Shown: piece after piece, positions 26,034 through 34,932 of the stretch
Numbering within the stretch: position 1 is the stretch's first letter
Layout: each line of letters opens with the position of its first letter
From: Adlercreutzia hattorii
GTDB taxonomy: Bacteria > Actinomycetota > Coriobacteriia > Coriobacteriales > Eggerthellaceae
Assembly (NCBI RefSeq): GCF_011405655.1
Contig: NZ_AP022829.1
Span: 605,001-669,000 of the forward strand
DNA: 64,000 nt
Direction: 5' to 3'
Translations under genes and position numbers: made by a program
Notes under the pieces: generated by a model
What the model saw: only the letters and a program-made list of their open reading frames with translations
Databases searched by the model: none
What the model was told of the DNA's origin: nothing

Positions 26034-27248
26034 CTAGGATGAGCGATGGGCGGCATCGGGGTGGATGCTCATCGATTCGAAGCGGTTCTCCATCCACTGG
26101 TTGTCGAACTGCTCGGCGCAGAACTGCTCGAGCGCTTTGTCGGGCGCCGCACCTGCCAGGCGCGAGTACCAGCAGTCCAGGGCCACGAGCGTCATGGCGC
26201 CGTCGAAGATCATGAGCGCCGCGCACAGCGCCGTGATGGAGTAGCGCCAGCGCCATGGGATGAGGTTCACCGTGTGCAAGAGCGCCGGCAGGGCCAGCTT
26301 CACCCACACCACGCCAAGCACTCCCCACATGCACATGAACATGAAGTTGGTGCGCCCGTTGATGTTGAGGAAGGTGCCGGTATAGTCCCAGGCGATGGCG
26401 CCGAAGGCGTATTCCATGAACCAGCTGACGAAGTACTCGAAGGCGCCCCCGATGACGGCGCTGACGAGGAACACCACGGGGATGGGCGCGTTGTGGAAGC
26501 GGTTGAGCGCCAACGTCATGAGCACGGCGCCGAAACCGTAAATGGGGGAGAAGGGCCCCCACAGAAGGCCGGCGCGGTCCTCGTAGTGGCCGAAGTCGAC
26601 CACGAGCACGTGGTAGATGGACTCGATGACCACTCCGGCCACCGAGGCGATGACGAAGATCCAGAACAGGTTGAAGAAGTCCAGTTCGATGTAGCCGCGG
26701 CCGGTCTTGTCCAGGCCGAGGGTGCCGTCCTCGGCCTCTTCGCGGGTCTGCATGAGGCGCAGCCGCCGCTGCAGCTCGCGCTCGTCGGACAGCGACGGGT
26801 CCACCCAGACGTGGGCCGCGATGAGGATGAGGGCGCAGGCTCCGAGGAACCACAGGCCCGGGTTCACGCCGAACAGCAGCAGATCGGCGGAGAAGGCGAC
26901 GACGAGCCCTATGGCCACGGCCTCGGCGATGAGGCGGGCGCGCCGGCGGTTGCCGCGCAGAAGGCGGAAGCCGAGAACGCCGGAGGCCAGGGCGCAGAAG
27001 CAGGCGGACAGCGCGAGCGTGACGTACAGGATGATGGTGAGCAGCGAGTCGTCGGTGTAGGTTTTCTCGACGAAGACGGTTCCCATTTGGGCGAGCGTGT
27101 GGATTACTTCGGGCACGACGGCCACGCCCCCGGCCATGAGCAGGGCGCCGAACACGCGCAGCGCCAGGGGAGTGCGCTCGCTCTTGCTGCCGTCTCCGAT
27201 GCCGGGCGAGGGCTGCAAGGGGGTTTGTTGAAGAACCGTCGGATCCAT
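26034..27248 (-). CDS. Membrane protein of the putative ABC permease family PF06541
   Basis: 404 residues with about nine hydrophobic segments. The C-terminal half carries the pattern of PF06541 (CmpB-type putative permease): FSPIYGFGAV, EYFVSWFMEYAFG, WDYTGTFLNINGRTNFMFM and WGVLGVVWVK. The N-terminal half adds four or five helices. No ATP-binding partner lies next to it, so a transport role is unproven. It is the first gene of a two-gene minus-strand operon with the J-domain protein. The end is rich in charged residues (HPDAAHRSS). Confidence 0.75.
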   Translation of the reverse strand: MDPTVLQQTPLQPSPGIGDGSKSERTPLALRVFGALLMAGGVAVVPEVIHTLAQMGTVFVEKTYTDDSLLTIILYVTLALSACFCALASGVLGFRLLRGNRRRARLIAEAVAIGLVVAFSADLLLFGVNPGLWFLGACALILIAAHVWVDPSLSDERELQRRLRLMQTREEAEDGTLGLDKTGRGYIELDFFNLFWIFVIASVAGVVIESIYHVLVVDFGHYEDRAGLLWGPFSPIYGFGAVLMTLALNRFHNAPIPVVFLVSAVIGGAFEYFVSWFMEYAFGAIAWDYTGTFLNINGRTNFMFMCMWGVLGVVWVKLALPALLHTVNLIPWRWRYSITALCAALMIFDGAMTLVALDCWYSRLAGAAPDKALEQFCAEQFDNQWMENRFESMSIHPDAAHRSS

Positions 27249-27361
27249 GGGCCTATGGTATCATGACCCCCCATCTTCAGGCGGCAAGCCCACAACAAGC
27301 CCGCAAGCTTGAGGGGTGTCCGTCACATTGCCCGCAGGGCAGCAGGCTGAAAGGAGCGCTG

Positions 27362-27778
27362 GTGGCAGTCGAACAGACAAGCACCATTTCGTGGTATCTG
27401 CGCATGTTCTCGTACCTGCTGATGATCTGCGGCCTGTTCGGACTCGCCGTGGGCGGCGTGGTGATCTACGGGGCTCTCGCCGACGGGGCGGCCGCCGCGA
27501 CGGGGCTTCCGCTTTCCGCCCTTGTGCTCGGTGTTGCCGCGGCCGTGGCCAACGGCATTACCATTGCGGCGGGGGTTCTCGGGCGCGCGGCCTCGCGCAA
27601 TCCGGGGCGCTCGGCGGCCCTGCGCAGCCTCGCTTTGGCCGGCGTGGTCGCCTCGGTGTTCGGGTTGGGACTGTGCTATGCCACGGGCGGTCAGCTTTCC
27701 ACGTCGCTCATCTTCAACCTGTTGCTCATGGCGATTTGCGTCGTCATCGCCGGCAACCTGGGGAAATCTGTCCAATAG
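27362..27778 (+). CDS. Small four-helix membrane protein
   Basis: 138 residues with four hydrophobic segments (about 12-35, 45-70, 85-105 and 110-132). GTG 27362 is chosen because AAGGAG lies 7 bases upstream; the frame is open further back to 27263 but without a ribosome site. No family was recognised. It is divergent from the PF06541 gene. Confidence 0.7.
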   Translation: MAVEQTSTISWYLRMFSYLLMICGLFGLAVGGVVIYGALADGAAAATGLPLSALVLGVAAAVANGITIAAGVLGRAASRNPGRSAALRSLALAGVVASVFGLGLCYATGGQLSTSLIFNLLLMAICVVIAGNLGKSVQ

Positions 27779-27869
27779 TTCTTTCGCTGCTCTAGCCGAC
27801 ATCGAGTCAAATACAGTATACTGCGAGGCTAAGGCCGCATAATGGCGGTCTGCTTTCTCAGGAGGAATT

Positions 27870-29210
27870 ATGACTGAACTCGATCCGCGCAGCGCCTCTC
27901 CGGCCGATTCCGCCCCCGACGAGGGTCTTTCCCCCCGCGCGGCCGCCGAGGCCAAGAAGGCCGCCGCCGCGAAAGCCGCCGCTGCGGCGTTCATCCAGAG
28001 TGCCGGGGACGATTACGGCAACGTCGAGGCCGCTCAGCCCCGCGACGTGAAGAAGGGCCAGCGCACGGCCGTCATCGTTGGTCTTATCATCTGCGTGCTC
28101 GTAGCCGCCGGCGTGCTCACCTATCTGTTCACCTCCGGCTTCTTCAACAAGCAGCCGGTCGCCGAGGAGACCCAGCGGGTGCCGCTGTCCGACGCCCGCG
28201 TCATCGCCGCCTTCGACGAGGTGGCCATGGACGCGCCGGACATCTCGCAGTACGCCTATGTCTCCCAAGACGCGCTCATCGGCCCGAAGTTCAGCGACAT
28301 CGTGCTGAACGAGCCCACGAACTTGGGCACGCCGGGCAACCAGATCGTCACCTGCGAGGCCACTGCCACGGCCACCTTCAAGAACAAGGGCGTCGAGATC
28401 AACGTGCCCGTGACGCTGCCCTTCGAGTACTCCGATGCCGGCGAGACGTGGGTTCCCGGCGATTTGGTGGTGGGAGAGGCGGCGGCGGTGCCTTTGGCCA
28501 GCGCCAACGCCAACGACATCTTGGCCAACCTGAACGATATCCTTACGACTAACGACCCCACCTACGGGGAGGCCATGGTTGATGCATCCATCGTGAAGAC
28601 GACCTCCGACCTCACCATCGACGGCGGCCCCATTGCCGTGGATCTTTCGAAGACCGTGGAAAGCGAGGCCGACGGCGTGAAGACGAGCGAGCTGCGCACC
28701 TCCACGGTGACGCTGAACGTGGCCTGGTCCAACACCGAGGGCTGGCTTGTCACGGTGGCCGATGCGGGGCAGATCGACACGCAGACGAACCAGATTCCCG
28801 TCGCTCCGGCCGAGGGCACGGATTCGCCGGCATCGGTCGATCCCGCCAACACCGAGCCCGAGAACATCGGCAACGTCAAGTTCGGAGACTCGGTGTCGCT
28901 GTCGGGGACACTTCAGGCGGTGGAAGACGCTGCGGGCCTTTCCTCCGGCAACAACTACACCAACAACGGCACGACGGACAACGCCAACGGCAGCGTGCAG
29001 CTGGTGCTGAAGCTCACCCGGCCGCTCGACATGAATCTGAACGGCACCCAGTACCGGCTGACCACCATCGCCGTGGCCACCTCGGGCCTCGACGACAACG
29101 GCAAGAGCCTCATTGGCCGCAAGGCCGATGTGAAGGGTCCCCTGGAGGAGTCGTTCGCCACGTCCTGGTCGCCGGCGGGCGTGAAGGCCCTCGAGATCCA
29201 CGTGGAATAG
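27870..29210 (+). CDS. Hypothetical single-pass membrane protein with large extracytoplasmic part
   Basis: 446 residues. An Ala-rich cytosolic segment (1-65) precedes one membrane helix (about 67-92, AVIVGLIICVLVAAGVLTYL). The rest is predicted outside and looks like repeated beta-rich modules: two or three units start with statements of the type IDGGPIAVDL or VTLNVAWSN. Near 372-384 there is an Asn/Thr-rich run (NNYTNNGTTDNANG). No enzyme motif is visible. AGGAGG lies about 6 bases upstream of the ATG. Possibly a cell-envelope or binding protein. Confidence 0.72.
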   Translation: MTELDPRSASPADSAPDEGLSPRAAAEAKKAAAAKAAAAAFIQSAGDDYGNVEAAQPRDVKKGQRTAVIVGLIICVLVAAGVLTYLFTSGFFNKQPVAEETQRVPLSDARVIAAFDEVAMDAPDISQYAYVSQDALIGPKFSDIVLNEPTNLGTPGNQIVTCEATATATFKNKGVEINVPVTLPFEYSDAGETWVPGDLVVGEAAAVPLASANANDILANLNDILTTNDPTYGEAMVDASIVKTTSDLTIDGGPIAVDLSKTVESEADGVKTSELRTSTVTLNVAWSNTEGWLVTVADAGQIDTQTNQIPVAPAEGTDSPASVDPANTEPENIGNVKFGDSVSLSGTLQAVEDAAGLSSGNNYTNNGTTDNANGSVQLVLKLTRPLDMNLNGTQYRLTTIAVATSGLDDNGKSLIGRKADVKGPLEESFATSWSPAGVKALEIHVE

Positions 29211-29234
29211 CGGACAGCATTTCGAAATGTGCAG

Positions 29235-29270
29235 ACAGCGCCCCTTGGACGAAGGTTCAAGGGGCGCTGT
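29235..29270 (+). terminator. Hairpin after the membrane protein gene
   Basis: Perfect 13-bp stem (29235-29247 with 29258-29270) and a 10-base loop, 24 bases after the stop codon. No T-run follows, so it may be a stability or factor-dependent element. Confidence 0.6.
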
Positions 29271-29342
29271 GCTATGATTGCCGGTACTGCTTATTCGCGC
29301 CGGGCCGCTCGGCCGGCGCCTCGATACCTGAGGAGGTTGCCC

Positions 29343-30362
29343 GTGCCCCAAACGACAGATTGGGCCGATGTGCAGGTGGTGGGCATTCCCCGCGCGCTTC
29401 TGTTCTATCGCTTCGGCGTGCTGTGGACCACGTTCTTCGAATCCATCGGGCGCACCGTGGTGGTGAGCGACCCGACGGACAAGGCCATCGCCGATGGGGG
29501 CGATCGTCTTTCCGTGGACGAGTGCTGCCTGGCCTCGAAGGTGTTCATCGGGCACGTGGAAAGCCTTGCGGGCCGCTGCGACGCCGTCTTCGTGCCCTGC
29601 TATCCGACGAGCGACCACCGCAGCGGGTTCTGCACGAAGTTCCAGTCGGCCACCGATATGGTGCGTAACACCTTCCGCGACGACAAGCTGCGCGTCATCT
29701 CCTGCGAGGTGCAAAATGCCCGGAAGGTGAAGGATGTGCGCCGCGCCTTCTGTGACATGGCCGCCCGCATGGGCGTCGCCCCCAAGGACGCCCGCGCTGC
29801 CTTCAAAGCCGCCTGGGATGCCCAGCGCGCCCACGACGAGGCTTTGGCCGACGCCCAGGAGCGCACGCTGCGCCGTCTGATCGACGAGCGCCGGGCCGCC
29901 GATGCCGCCGCCGCGGCCGGCGACGATTCGGTCGCGCGCCCGCTTGGCATCCTCGTGGTGGCCCACCCCTACATTTCCCACGATCCGTACCTCTCCGGCG
30001 CGGTCATCGATTCGCTCGAGGATATGGGCGCCACCGTCGTCTACGCCGACGCCATGGATCACGAGCGCGCCTACAAGAAGAGCTTCGAGTTCTCCGGCAC
30101 CATGCCGTGGCTCATCAACCGCGAGCTCATCGGCTCTATCCTCCTGGCGCAGGATGACATCGACGGCATCGTGCTCATCAGCGCCTTCCCCTGCGGCCCC
30201 GACTCCATGACCGACGACGCCATCATGCGCTGCATCCAGGGCACGCCGATTCTGAACCTGATGATCGATGCGCAGTCCGGCACCGCCGGCGTGGAGACCC
30301 GTGTGGAAAGCTTCGTCGACATCCTGCGCTTCCAGCAGAAGGGAGGCTATGTCCATGAGTAA
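29343..30362 (+). CDS. DUF2229-type component of an acyl-CoA dehydratase activase-like system
   Basis: 339 residues from GTG 29343, with GAGGAGG 6 bases upstream. VGIPRALLFYRFGVLWTTFF at the start is the signature of DUF2229, which in many anaerobes forms part of a very large protein together with BadF/HgdC-type activase domains. Cysteines in SVDECCLASK, VPCYPTSDH and SAFPCGPDSM may hold an iron-sulfur cluster. The gene overlaps the next by 8 bases. The three genes from here to 32540 therefore look like a split form of that large protein. The reaction is unknown for the family. Confidence 0.75.
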   Translation: MPQTTDWADVQVVGIPRALLFYRFGVLWTTFFESIGRTVVVSDPTDKAIADGGDRLSVDECCLASKVFIGHVESLAGRCDAVFVPCYPTSDHRSGFCTKFQSATDMVRNTFRDDKLRVISCEVQNARKVKDVRRAFCDMAARMGVAPKDARAAFKAAWDAQRAHDEALADAQERTLRRLIDERRAADAAAAAGDDSVARPLGILVVAHPYISHDPYLSGAVIDSLEDMGATVVYADAMDHERAYKKSFEFSGTMPWLINRELIGSILLAQDDIDGIVLISAFPCGPDSMTDDAIMRCIQGTPILNLMIDAQSGTAGVETRVESFVDILRFQQKGGYVHE

Positions 30363-31554
30363 GCCCCAGGCCCTCATCGAGCAGGTGCGCTCCTCGGTGG
30401 CTGTGGAGCTGGAGCGGCGCCATGCCCCAACGCTTCTGGCCGACCGCAAGGCCGCCAAAGCCGCCAAGCACAAGGCCAAGCACCATAAGTACACCAAGGC
30501 GGCGTTCTTTCGCTACTGCTACTACGATCCGGCGTTCAAGTTCTTCTGCGAGCAGGTGCTCGACGTGGACTACCTGCCCCTGCCCGAGGCCACCCGCGCC
30601 GCCAGCGAGGTGGGCGTCCAGAACTCGAGCGATTACGTGTGCACGCCTTTCAAGCACATCCTGGGCGATTTCGCCGAGGCGCTCGATTTGGGCGCCGACA
30701 TTCTCATCCAGTTCGGCGGCCCGTGCCGGCTGGGCTACTACGGCGAGCTGCAGGAATCTATTCTGCGGGACATGGGCTACGAGTTCATCATGATGAACTT
30801 CGCCCGGGGTATCGAGCTGGGGTACATCGGCTGGGCCAAGGAAGTGCTGAAGACGGTGAACCCGAACATCGACGTTCCCCACGGTGTCGTGAAGCTGAAG
30901 GCCGTGGCGAAGATGATCGAGCATTTGGACTCCCTGCGCGACTTCTACCTGGCCAACGCCGGCTTCGAGGTACAGCGCGGCTCGTTCGACGCCGCCTGGG
31001 TGTCGGCGATGGACGCCATGCGCACCTGCCTGGACGAGCGCGACATCAATGAAGCGTACCGTGAGGCCATGGCCGCCTTCCGTGCCATTCCCCTGGACAA
31101 GCCCGCCGATCCCATCCGCATCGGCATCGTCGGCGAGATGTTCACGGCCATCGACGAGCGCAGCAATTTGGGGCTCGACCACAAGCTCGTCGCCATGGGC
31201 GTGGAAGTGCACCGCATGTTGAACTTCACGAACCGCTACCTTCGCTACAACGAGCCGAACCTGCGCGTGGGGGCGAAAGACTACCTGACCTATGACATGG
31301 GGCCCACCTCCACACTCACCGTGGCGGCGGCGAAGAAGTACGCTGCGGGGGGCTTCGACGGCCTCATCCACGCGAAGAGCGCCGGGTGCACGCCGGAGAT
31401 CGACTGCATCCCCGTGCTGCAGAAGGTGAGTGAGGACTACTCGGTGCCCGTGCTGTACCTTACCTACGACTCCCAGACCTCCGACACGGGCCTGGACACG
31501 CGCCTCGAGGCGTTCTACGACATGCTTTCCATGAAGAAGGAGAAGAGCAAATGA
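30355..31554 (+). CDS. Second component of the acyl-CoA dehydratase activase-like system
   Basis: 399 residues from ATG 30355, inside the end of the previous gene. It has features of the 2-hydroxyacyl-CoA dehydratase / DUF2229 superfamily: SDYVCTPFKHILGD, QFGGPCRLGYYGELQE, and a C-terminal SAGCTPEIDCIPVLQ, with Cys residues well placed to bind a 4Fe-4S cluster. The N terminus is basic (Lys/Ala/His-rich, about 30-48). It ends with an ATGA overlap with the ATPase gene. It may hold the electron acceptor centre served by that ATPase. Confidence 0.72.
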   Translation: MSKPQALIEQVRSSVAVELERRHAPTLLADRKAAKAAKHKAKHHKYTKAAFFRYCYYDPAFKFFCEQVLDVDYLPLPEATRAASEVGVQNSSDYVCTPFKHILGDFAEALDLGADILIQFGGPCRLGYYGELQESILRDMGYEFIMMNFARGIELGYIGWAKEVLKTVNPNIDVPHGVVKLKAVAKMIEHLDSLRDFYLANAGFEVQRGSFDAAWVSAMDAMRTCLDERDINEAYREAMAAFRAIPLDKPADPIRIGIVGEMFTAIDERSNLGLDHKLVAMGVEVHRMLNFTNRYLRYNEPNLRVGAKDYLTYDMGPTSTLTVAAAKKYAAGGFDGLIHAKSAGCTPEIDCIPVLQKVSEDYSVPVLYLTYDSQTSDTGLDTRLEAFYDMLSMKKEKSK

Positions 31555-32540
31555 CAAAGGGTTATCTCGGCATCGACATCGGCTCCATTTCCACGAAGGG
31601 CGTGATCATCGACGAGAACCGCGCCATCATCGCGCGTTCGTATTTGTGGACCGAGGGCAACCCGACCGAGGCGTCGAAGAACGTCGTGCGCGAGCTGGAG
31701 CGCCAGGTGGAAGGCGCGGGGGTGGATATCGTCGGCGCTGGCACGACGGGCAGCGCGCGGCGTCTCGTGGGGGCCATGCTGGGGGCTTCCGTGATCAAGA
31801 ACGAGATCACCGCCCATGCCGTGGGCACCACCCATCTGCACCCGGACGTGCGCACCATTCTGGAGATCGGCGGCCAGGATTCCAAGATCATCTGCGTGTC
31901 CGACGGCATCGCGGTGGACTACGCCATGAACACCTTGTGCGCCGCGGGCACCGGCTCGTTTCTGTCGTCGCAGGCGCACCGCTTGGGCGTGGAGGTAGAG
32001 GAGTTCGGCGACATCGCGCTCACTTCCACCAAGCCGGCCAACATCGCCGCGCGCTGCACCGTGTTCGCCGAGAGTGATCTCGTGCACAAGATCCAGGTGG
32101 GCTACGCGCGCGAGGACATCATCGCCGGCTTGTGCAACGCTGTGGCGTCGAACTACCTGAACAACGTGGGCAAGGGCAAGAAGATCGCCGCGCCCGTGGT
32201 GTTCCAGGGCGGCGTTTCCAAGAACGCCGGGGTGGTGCACGCCTTCGAGGAGCAGCTGGGGATGCCCGTGGCGGTGGATCCGGACGGGCACCTCATGGGC
32301 GCTTTCGGCGTGGCGCTGCTTGCCGCCGATGCGGGGCCGATTGTGGGGGCCGAGTCGGGCCCGTTCGCGAGCGGCACCTTCGACTTCGAGGCGATGCTCG
32401 ACTTCGACTTCAAGACCCGCGAGATTGAATGCCAGAAGTGCGCCAACCACTGCGAGGTCATCTGCGTCTACCGCGACAAGGACATCATCGATTCTTGGGG
32501 CAATCGCTGCGACAAGGGCGCCGTGAAGACCACAGCGTAG
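31551..32540 (+). CDS. Acyl-CoA dehydratase activase (BadF/HgdC type ATPase)
   Basis: ATPase of the ASKHA fold that drives one-electron transfer to a partner. The phosphate-1 segment is GIDIGSISTKG. Cys130 (in TLCAAGTGSF) and Cys169 (in AARCTVFAESD) are 39 residues apart, as in HgdC, where the pair holds a 4Fe-4S cluster between two subunits. After the usual end near residue 270 there is an extra 55-residue tail with CQKCANHCEVIC and a further Cys near the end, which may bind another cluster. Its start overlaps the previous gene (ATGA). No dehydratase A/B subunit genes of the classic type are adjacent. Confidence 0.88.
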   Translation: MTKGYLGIDIGSISTKGVIIDENRAIIARSYLWTEGNPTEASKNVVRELERQVEGAGVDIVGAGTTGSARRLVGAMLGASVIKNEITAHAVGTTHLHPDVRTILEIGGQDSKIICVSDGIAVDYAMNTLCAAGTGSFLSSQAHRLGVEVEEFGDIALTSTKPANIAARCTVFAESDLVHKIQVGYAREDIIAGLCNAVASNYLNNVGKGKKIAAPVVFQGGVSKNAGVVHAFEEQLGMPVAVDPDGHLMGAFGVALLAADAGPIVGAESGPFASGTFDFEAMLDFDFKTREIECQKCANHCEVICVYRDKDIIDSWGNRCDKGAVKTTA

Positions 32541-32581
32541 GGACTCTTTCGCCGTGATGCAGGAGATTTTGTTGATGGCAT

Positions 32582-32606
32582 GGGGCTGCTTTGGCGGCCC
32601 CTTTTT
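32582..32606 (+). terminator. Rho-independent terminator after the activase operon
   Basis: Stem GGGGCTGC with GCGGCCCC (loop TTTG) followed by TTTTT, 42 bases after the stop codon. Confidence 0.9.
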
Positions 32607-32632
32607 CGTACGGCAACATTGCCCGTCGACGC

Positions 32633-33301
32633 TTAGCGATAAAAGCGAGGTTCGATCACGACAAGCGACAGCTCGTCCTGCGCTCCCTTCAGCGTGGCTT
32701 TGGTGAGAAGGGCGAGCCCTTTATAGAAAGGATGCTCGGCGCAGACTTCCAGAAGGCCCAGATAATGGGGGGCCCAAGGGAGAAGATGCTCAGACAAGTA
32801 CTCTTCTACCAGCTCGGGGCGTTCTTCAGTCAAAGTGGCGAGCAGCGAGAGCATAAGGCCGATATGGTCGTCAGGCATGCGGTCGTCTGCGAGGCGAGCG
32901 ATGCCGTGTTGGCGCATCCAGCTCCGCAGACGCAGTGTGCTTTCCCCGAAGATGACTTGCTCCCGGTCGGTATAGACGGAGCCCCAAGGCGGCGCCGGTT
33001 TTTGCGCAGGGCCGATGAACAGTCTTCGGTACTCGTCCACAAGCTTGTCTTCGGCGCAGAAAGCCCCGTCAGCTTCGGTGGCGCGGCTCGCTTTCAGCCC
33101 CGCAACGATAAGATCGAGGCCTTCTTGCGCCTCGGTTTTGTCGGCCAAAGGCCATTCTGCCGTAGCCTCGTCGGCGTTAAGCAAGCTCAATGCTTCGAAA
33201 AGCGCTCCTGCGCTACCAGTGCGTGGATCCTGCAGAAACAGGGGAGATAGTGTGGCGCCTGCAAATGACAGGCTGTTCAGGACATCTACGGATGGGGTCA
33301 A
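32633..33301 (-). CDS. TorD/DmsD-type molybdoenzyme chaperone
   Basis: 222 residues, helical. It carries the family pattern LVDEYRRLFIGPAQKPAPPW and DREQVIFGESTLRLRSWM, with DDRMPDDHIGLML in the C-terminal half. Such proteins bind the Tat signal and apo form of a molybdoenzyme before export. The start is taken as TTG 33301 because AGGAGG lies 6 bases upstream; the frame opens six codons earlier at another TTG. It is the last gene of the minus-strand DMSO-reductase-type operon and most likely serves the DmsA-like subunit. Confidence 0.85.
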   Translation of the reverse strand: MTPSVDVLNSLSFAGATLSPLFLQDPRTGSAGALFEALSLLNADEATAEWPLADKTEAQEGLDLIVAGLKASRATEADGAFCAEDKLVDEYRRLFIGPAQKPAPPWGSVYTDREQVIFGESTLRLRSWMRQHGIARLADDRMPDDHIGLMLSLLATLTEERPELVEEYLSEHLLPWAPHYLGLLEVCAEHPFYKGLALLTKATLKGAQDELSLVVIEPRFYR

Positions 33302-33337
33302 GGAAAGCCTCCTGAGCAAGTCAGTGATTTCGGCGGG

Positions 33338-34192
33338 CTAGAATCCGACGGTCATATGCAGATTGTAGAACACAATGCGTGTTGCAAAGACGGCGGCGAA
33401 GGCGAGGATGGCGGCGGCGATACGCAGGATGAGGCGCGCACACTCGGTTGCTCGGGGTCGCAGGGCCCAGCCGTCGAGGAGGAGCGCGCCAGCCCCGACG
33501 AGGGCGAAGATGCCGATGACAAGAGGGTAGCCCGGCGCAAGCGAGGCTGCGGATATCTCATTGTTGGCGATTGAGGCCAGATAGGCGTTCTGGGCGAGCA
33601 TGGAGACGACGCCGGCAGCAAGGCTCGCCGCCCCCAGGCCCACAAGGAGAAAGCTCCATCGTGATAGGGGTACTTTAGCAGCGGCAAGAAACAGCTGGCT
33701 TAGCACGGTCCCCTCGAATAAGCCCGTGAGCAAAAGGTTCGCCGGTGAATAAGGTGTGTTCCAGGTGGGCACGGTGCGCACGGCGTAGGCTTGGGAGGTG
33801 CACGCTAGCAGGGCGATTCCTGCAAGGCAAGCGACGAGCAGCCATGGCTTCGCAGCAGCATCGGGAAAGTTCACCTTGAAGGCGACCATCCAATAGGATC
33901 CAGCCAGGAACAAGAACATCACGGCGGCCAGCACCTCGTTGGAAAGCGGAGAGGTTCCCACGCCTGAGAACACGTGAAGCGCGTTGGCCGGCGTACCCAG
34001 ATGCGTTGCCGAGGCGATGAAGCCAACGAGCGCAACGGCGAAAGGCAGCGCGATCATGCGGTCGATGCGAACCGCGCGCTCGTGGTCGATAGCAAATAGG
34101 CGCGCCAGAGCCATGATGATGAAAGCTACGACGCCTGCAGGGGCCAAGGCGGTGAACAGCGCAAGGGAAAGATTGTCGAGGCCGCTTGTCAT
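33338..34192 (-). CDS. DmsC-like membrane anchor subunit
   Basis: 284 residues with eight hydrophobic segments, matching DmsC, which anchors the reductase and passes electrons from menaquinol. HLGTPANALHVFSGVGTSPLSNE early in the protein is the family hallmark with the quinol-site His. Its ATG at 34192 overlaps the stop codon of the iron-sulfur gene (ATGA), so translation is coupled. The frame extends upstream, but that part lies within the iron-sulfur gene. Confidence 0.88.
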   Translation of the reverse strand: MTSGLDNLSLALFTALAPAGVVAFIIMALARLFAIDHERAVRIDRMIALPFAVALVGFIASATHLGTPANALHVFSGVGTSPLSNEVLAAVMFLFLAGSYWMVAFKVNFPDAAAKPWLLVACLAGIALLACTSQAYAVRTVPTWNTPYSPANLLLTGLFEGTVLSQLFLAAAKVPLSRWSFLLVGLGAASLAAGVVSMLAQNAYLASIANNEISAASLAPGYPLVIGIFALVGAGALLLDGWALRPRATECARLILRIAAAILAFAAVFATRIVFYNLHMTVGF

Positions 34193-34818
34193 AGGCCGAT
34201 TTCCTTGCGGTTGACCAGCGCGCCCTTGCGACCTTGGGCAGCAGCGGGGCAGGGCCGGATGAATAAATTGGGCCCGGTCTCCGTTTCCGAAGGCAAAGGA
34301 AGGATGTCGCCGCGCACCTCGTCCCACCATTCGGCATGGCGCTCGAAGATGTCGCCCTTCTCCCCGAAATCCAAGGCGCGCAAGGGGCAGGCCTCCACGC
34401 AGATAGGGGCCTGCCCCGCGGCCAGACGCTCGCGGCAGCCATCGCACTTGCTCGAGCGCTTGAGCTCTTTATCGATGACGGGCGCATGGTAGGGGCAGGC
34501 CATGGTACAGTAGCCGCAACCGATGCATTTGGTGATGTCGGGCCAGATAAGCCCCGTCTCATCGCGATGCATGGCCCCTGTGGGGCATACCTGGGTGCAG
34601 GCGGGGCTGGCGCAATGGTTGCAGGCCAGAGAAATGTGATAGGCGAAGGCGTCTTGGGAAACGGTTCCGTCCTCTGCTACGTTCCAGTCGCCGCCCTCGT
34701 AGTCGAGCACGCGGCGAAATCCTTCGTCGGGCCCATGGTCGTGGTAGTCCTTGCAGGCCATGACGCAGGTCCTGCATCCAGTGCAGCGCGCGTTATCGAA
34801 GAAAAATCCCTTCGGCAT
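34189..34818 (-). CDS. DmsB-like 4Fe-4S electron-transfer subunit (second copy)
   Basis: 209 residues from ATG 34818, with GGAG close upstream. There are four cysteine clusters of the DmsB type: CTGCRTCVMAC, CNHCASPACTQVC, CIGCGYCTMAC and CDGCRERLA with CVEAC. Together they would bind four 4Fe-4S clusters and carry electrons between the anchor and the catalytic subunit. It is similar to the adjacent gene at 34933 (about the same length and motif spacing), so the operon holds two such subunits. No signal peptide; it would be exported with the Tat-bearing partner. Confidence 0.9.
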   Translation of the reverse strand: MPKGFFFDNARCTGCRTCVMACKDYHDHGPDEGFRRVLDYEGGDWNVAEDGTVSQDAFAYHISLACNHCASPACTQVCPTGAMHRDETGLIWPDITKCIGCGYCTMACPYHAPVIDKELKRSSKCDGCRERLAAGQAPICVEACPLRALDFGEKGDIFERHAEWWDEVRGDILPLPSETETGPNLFIRPCPAAAQGRKGALVNRKEIGL

Positions 34819-34932
34819 GGTCTCCAAGTCCCTTCAAACGGCGTAGCTCGGGCGAATCCGTGCTACGCCTCAATCATATCGGAAGCGGGCCGCCGCCTAT
34901 GAGGGAGGGGTCGCGGCGGCCCTGAATGCTCC

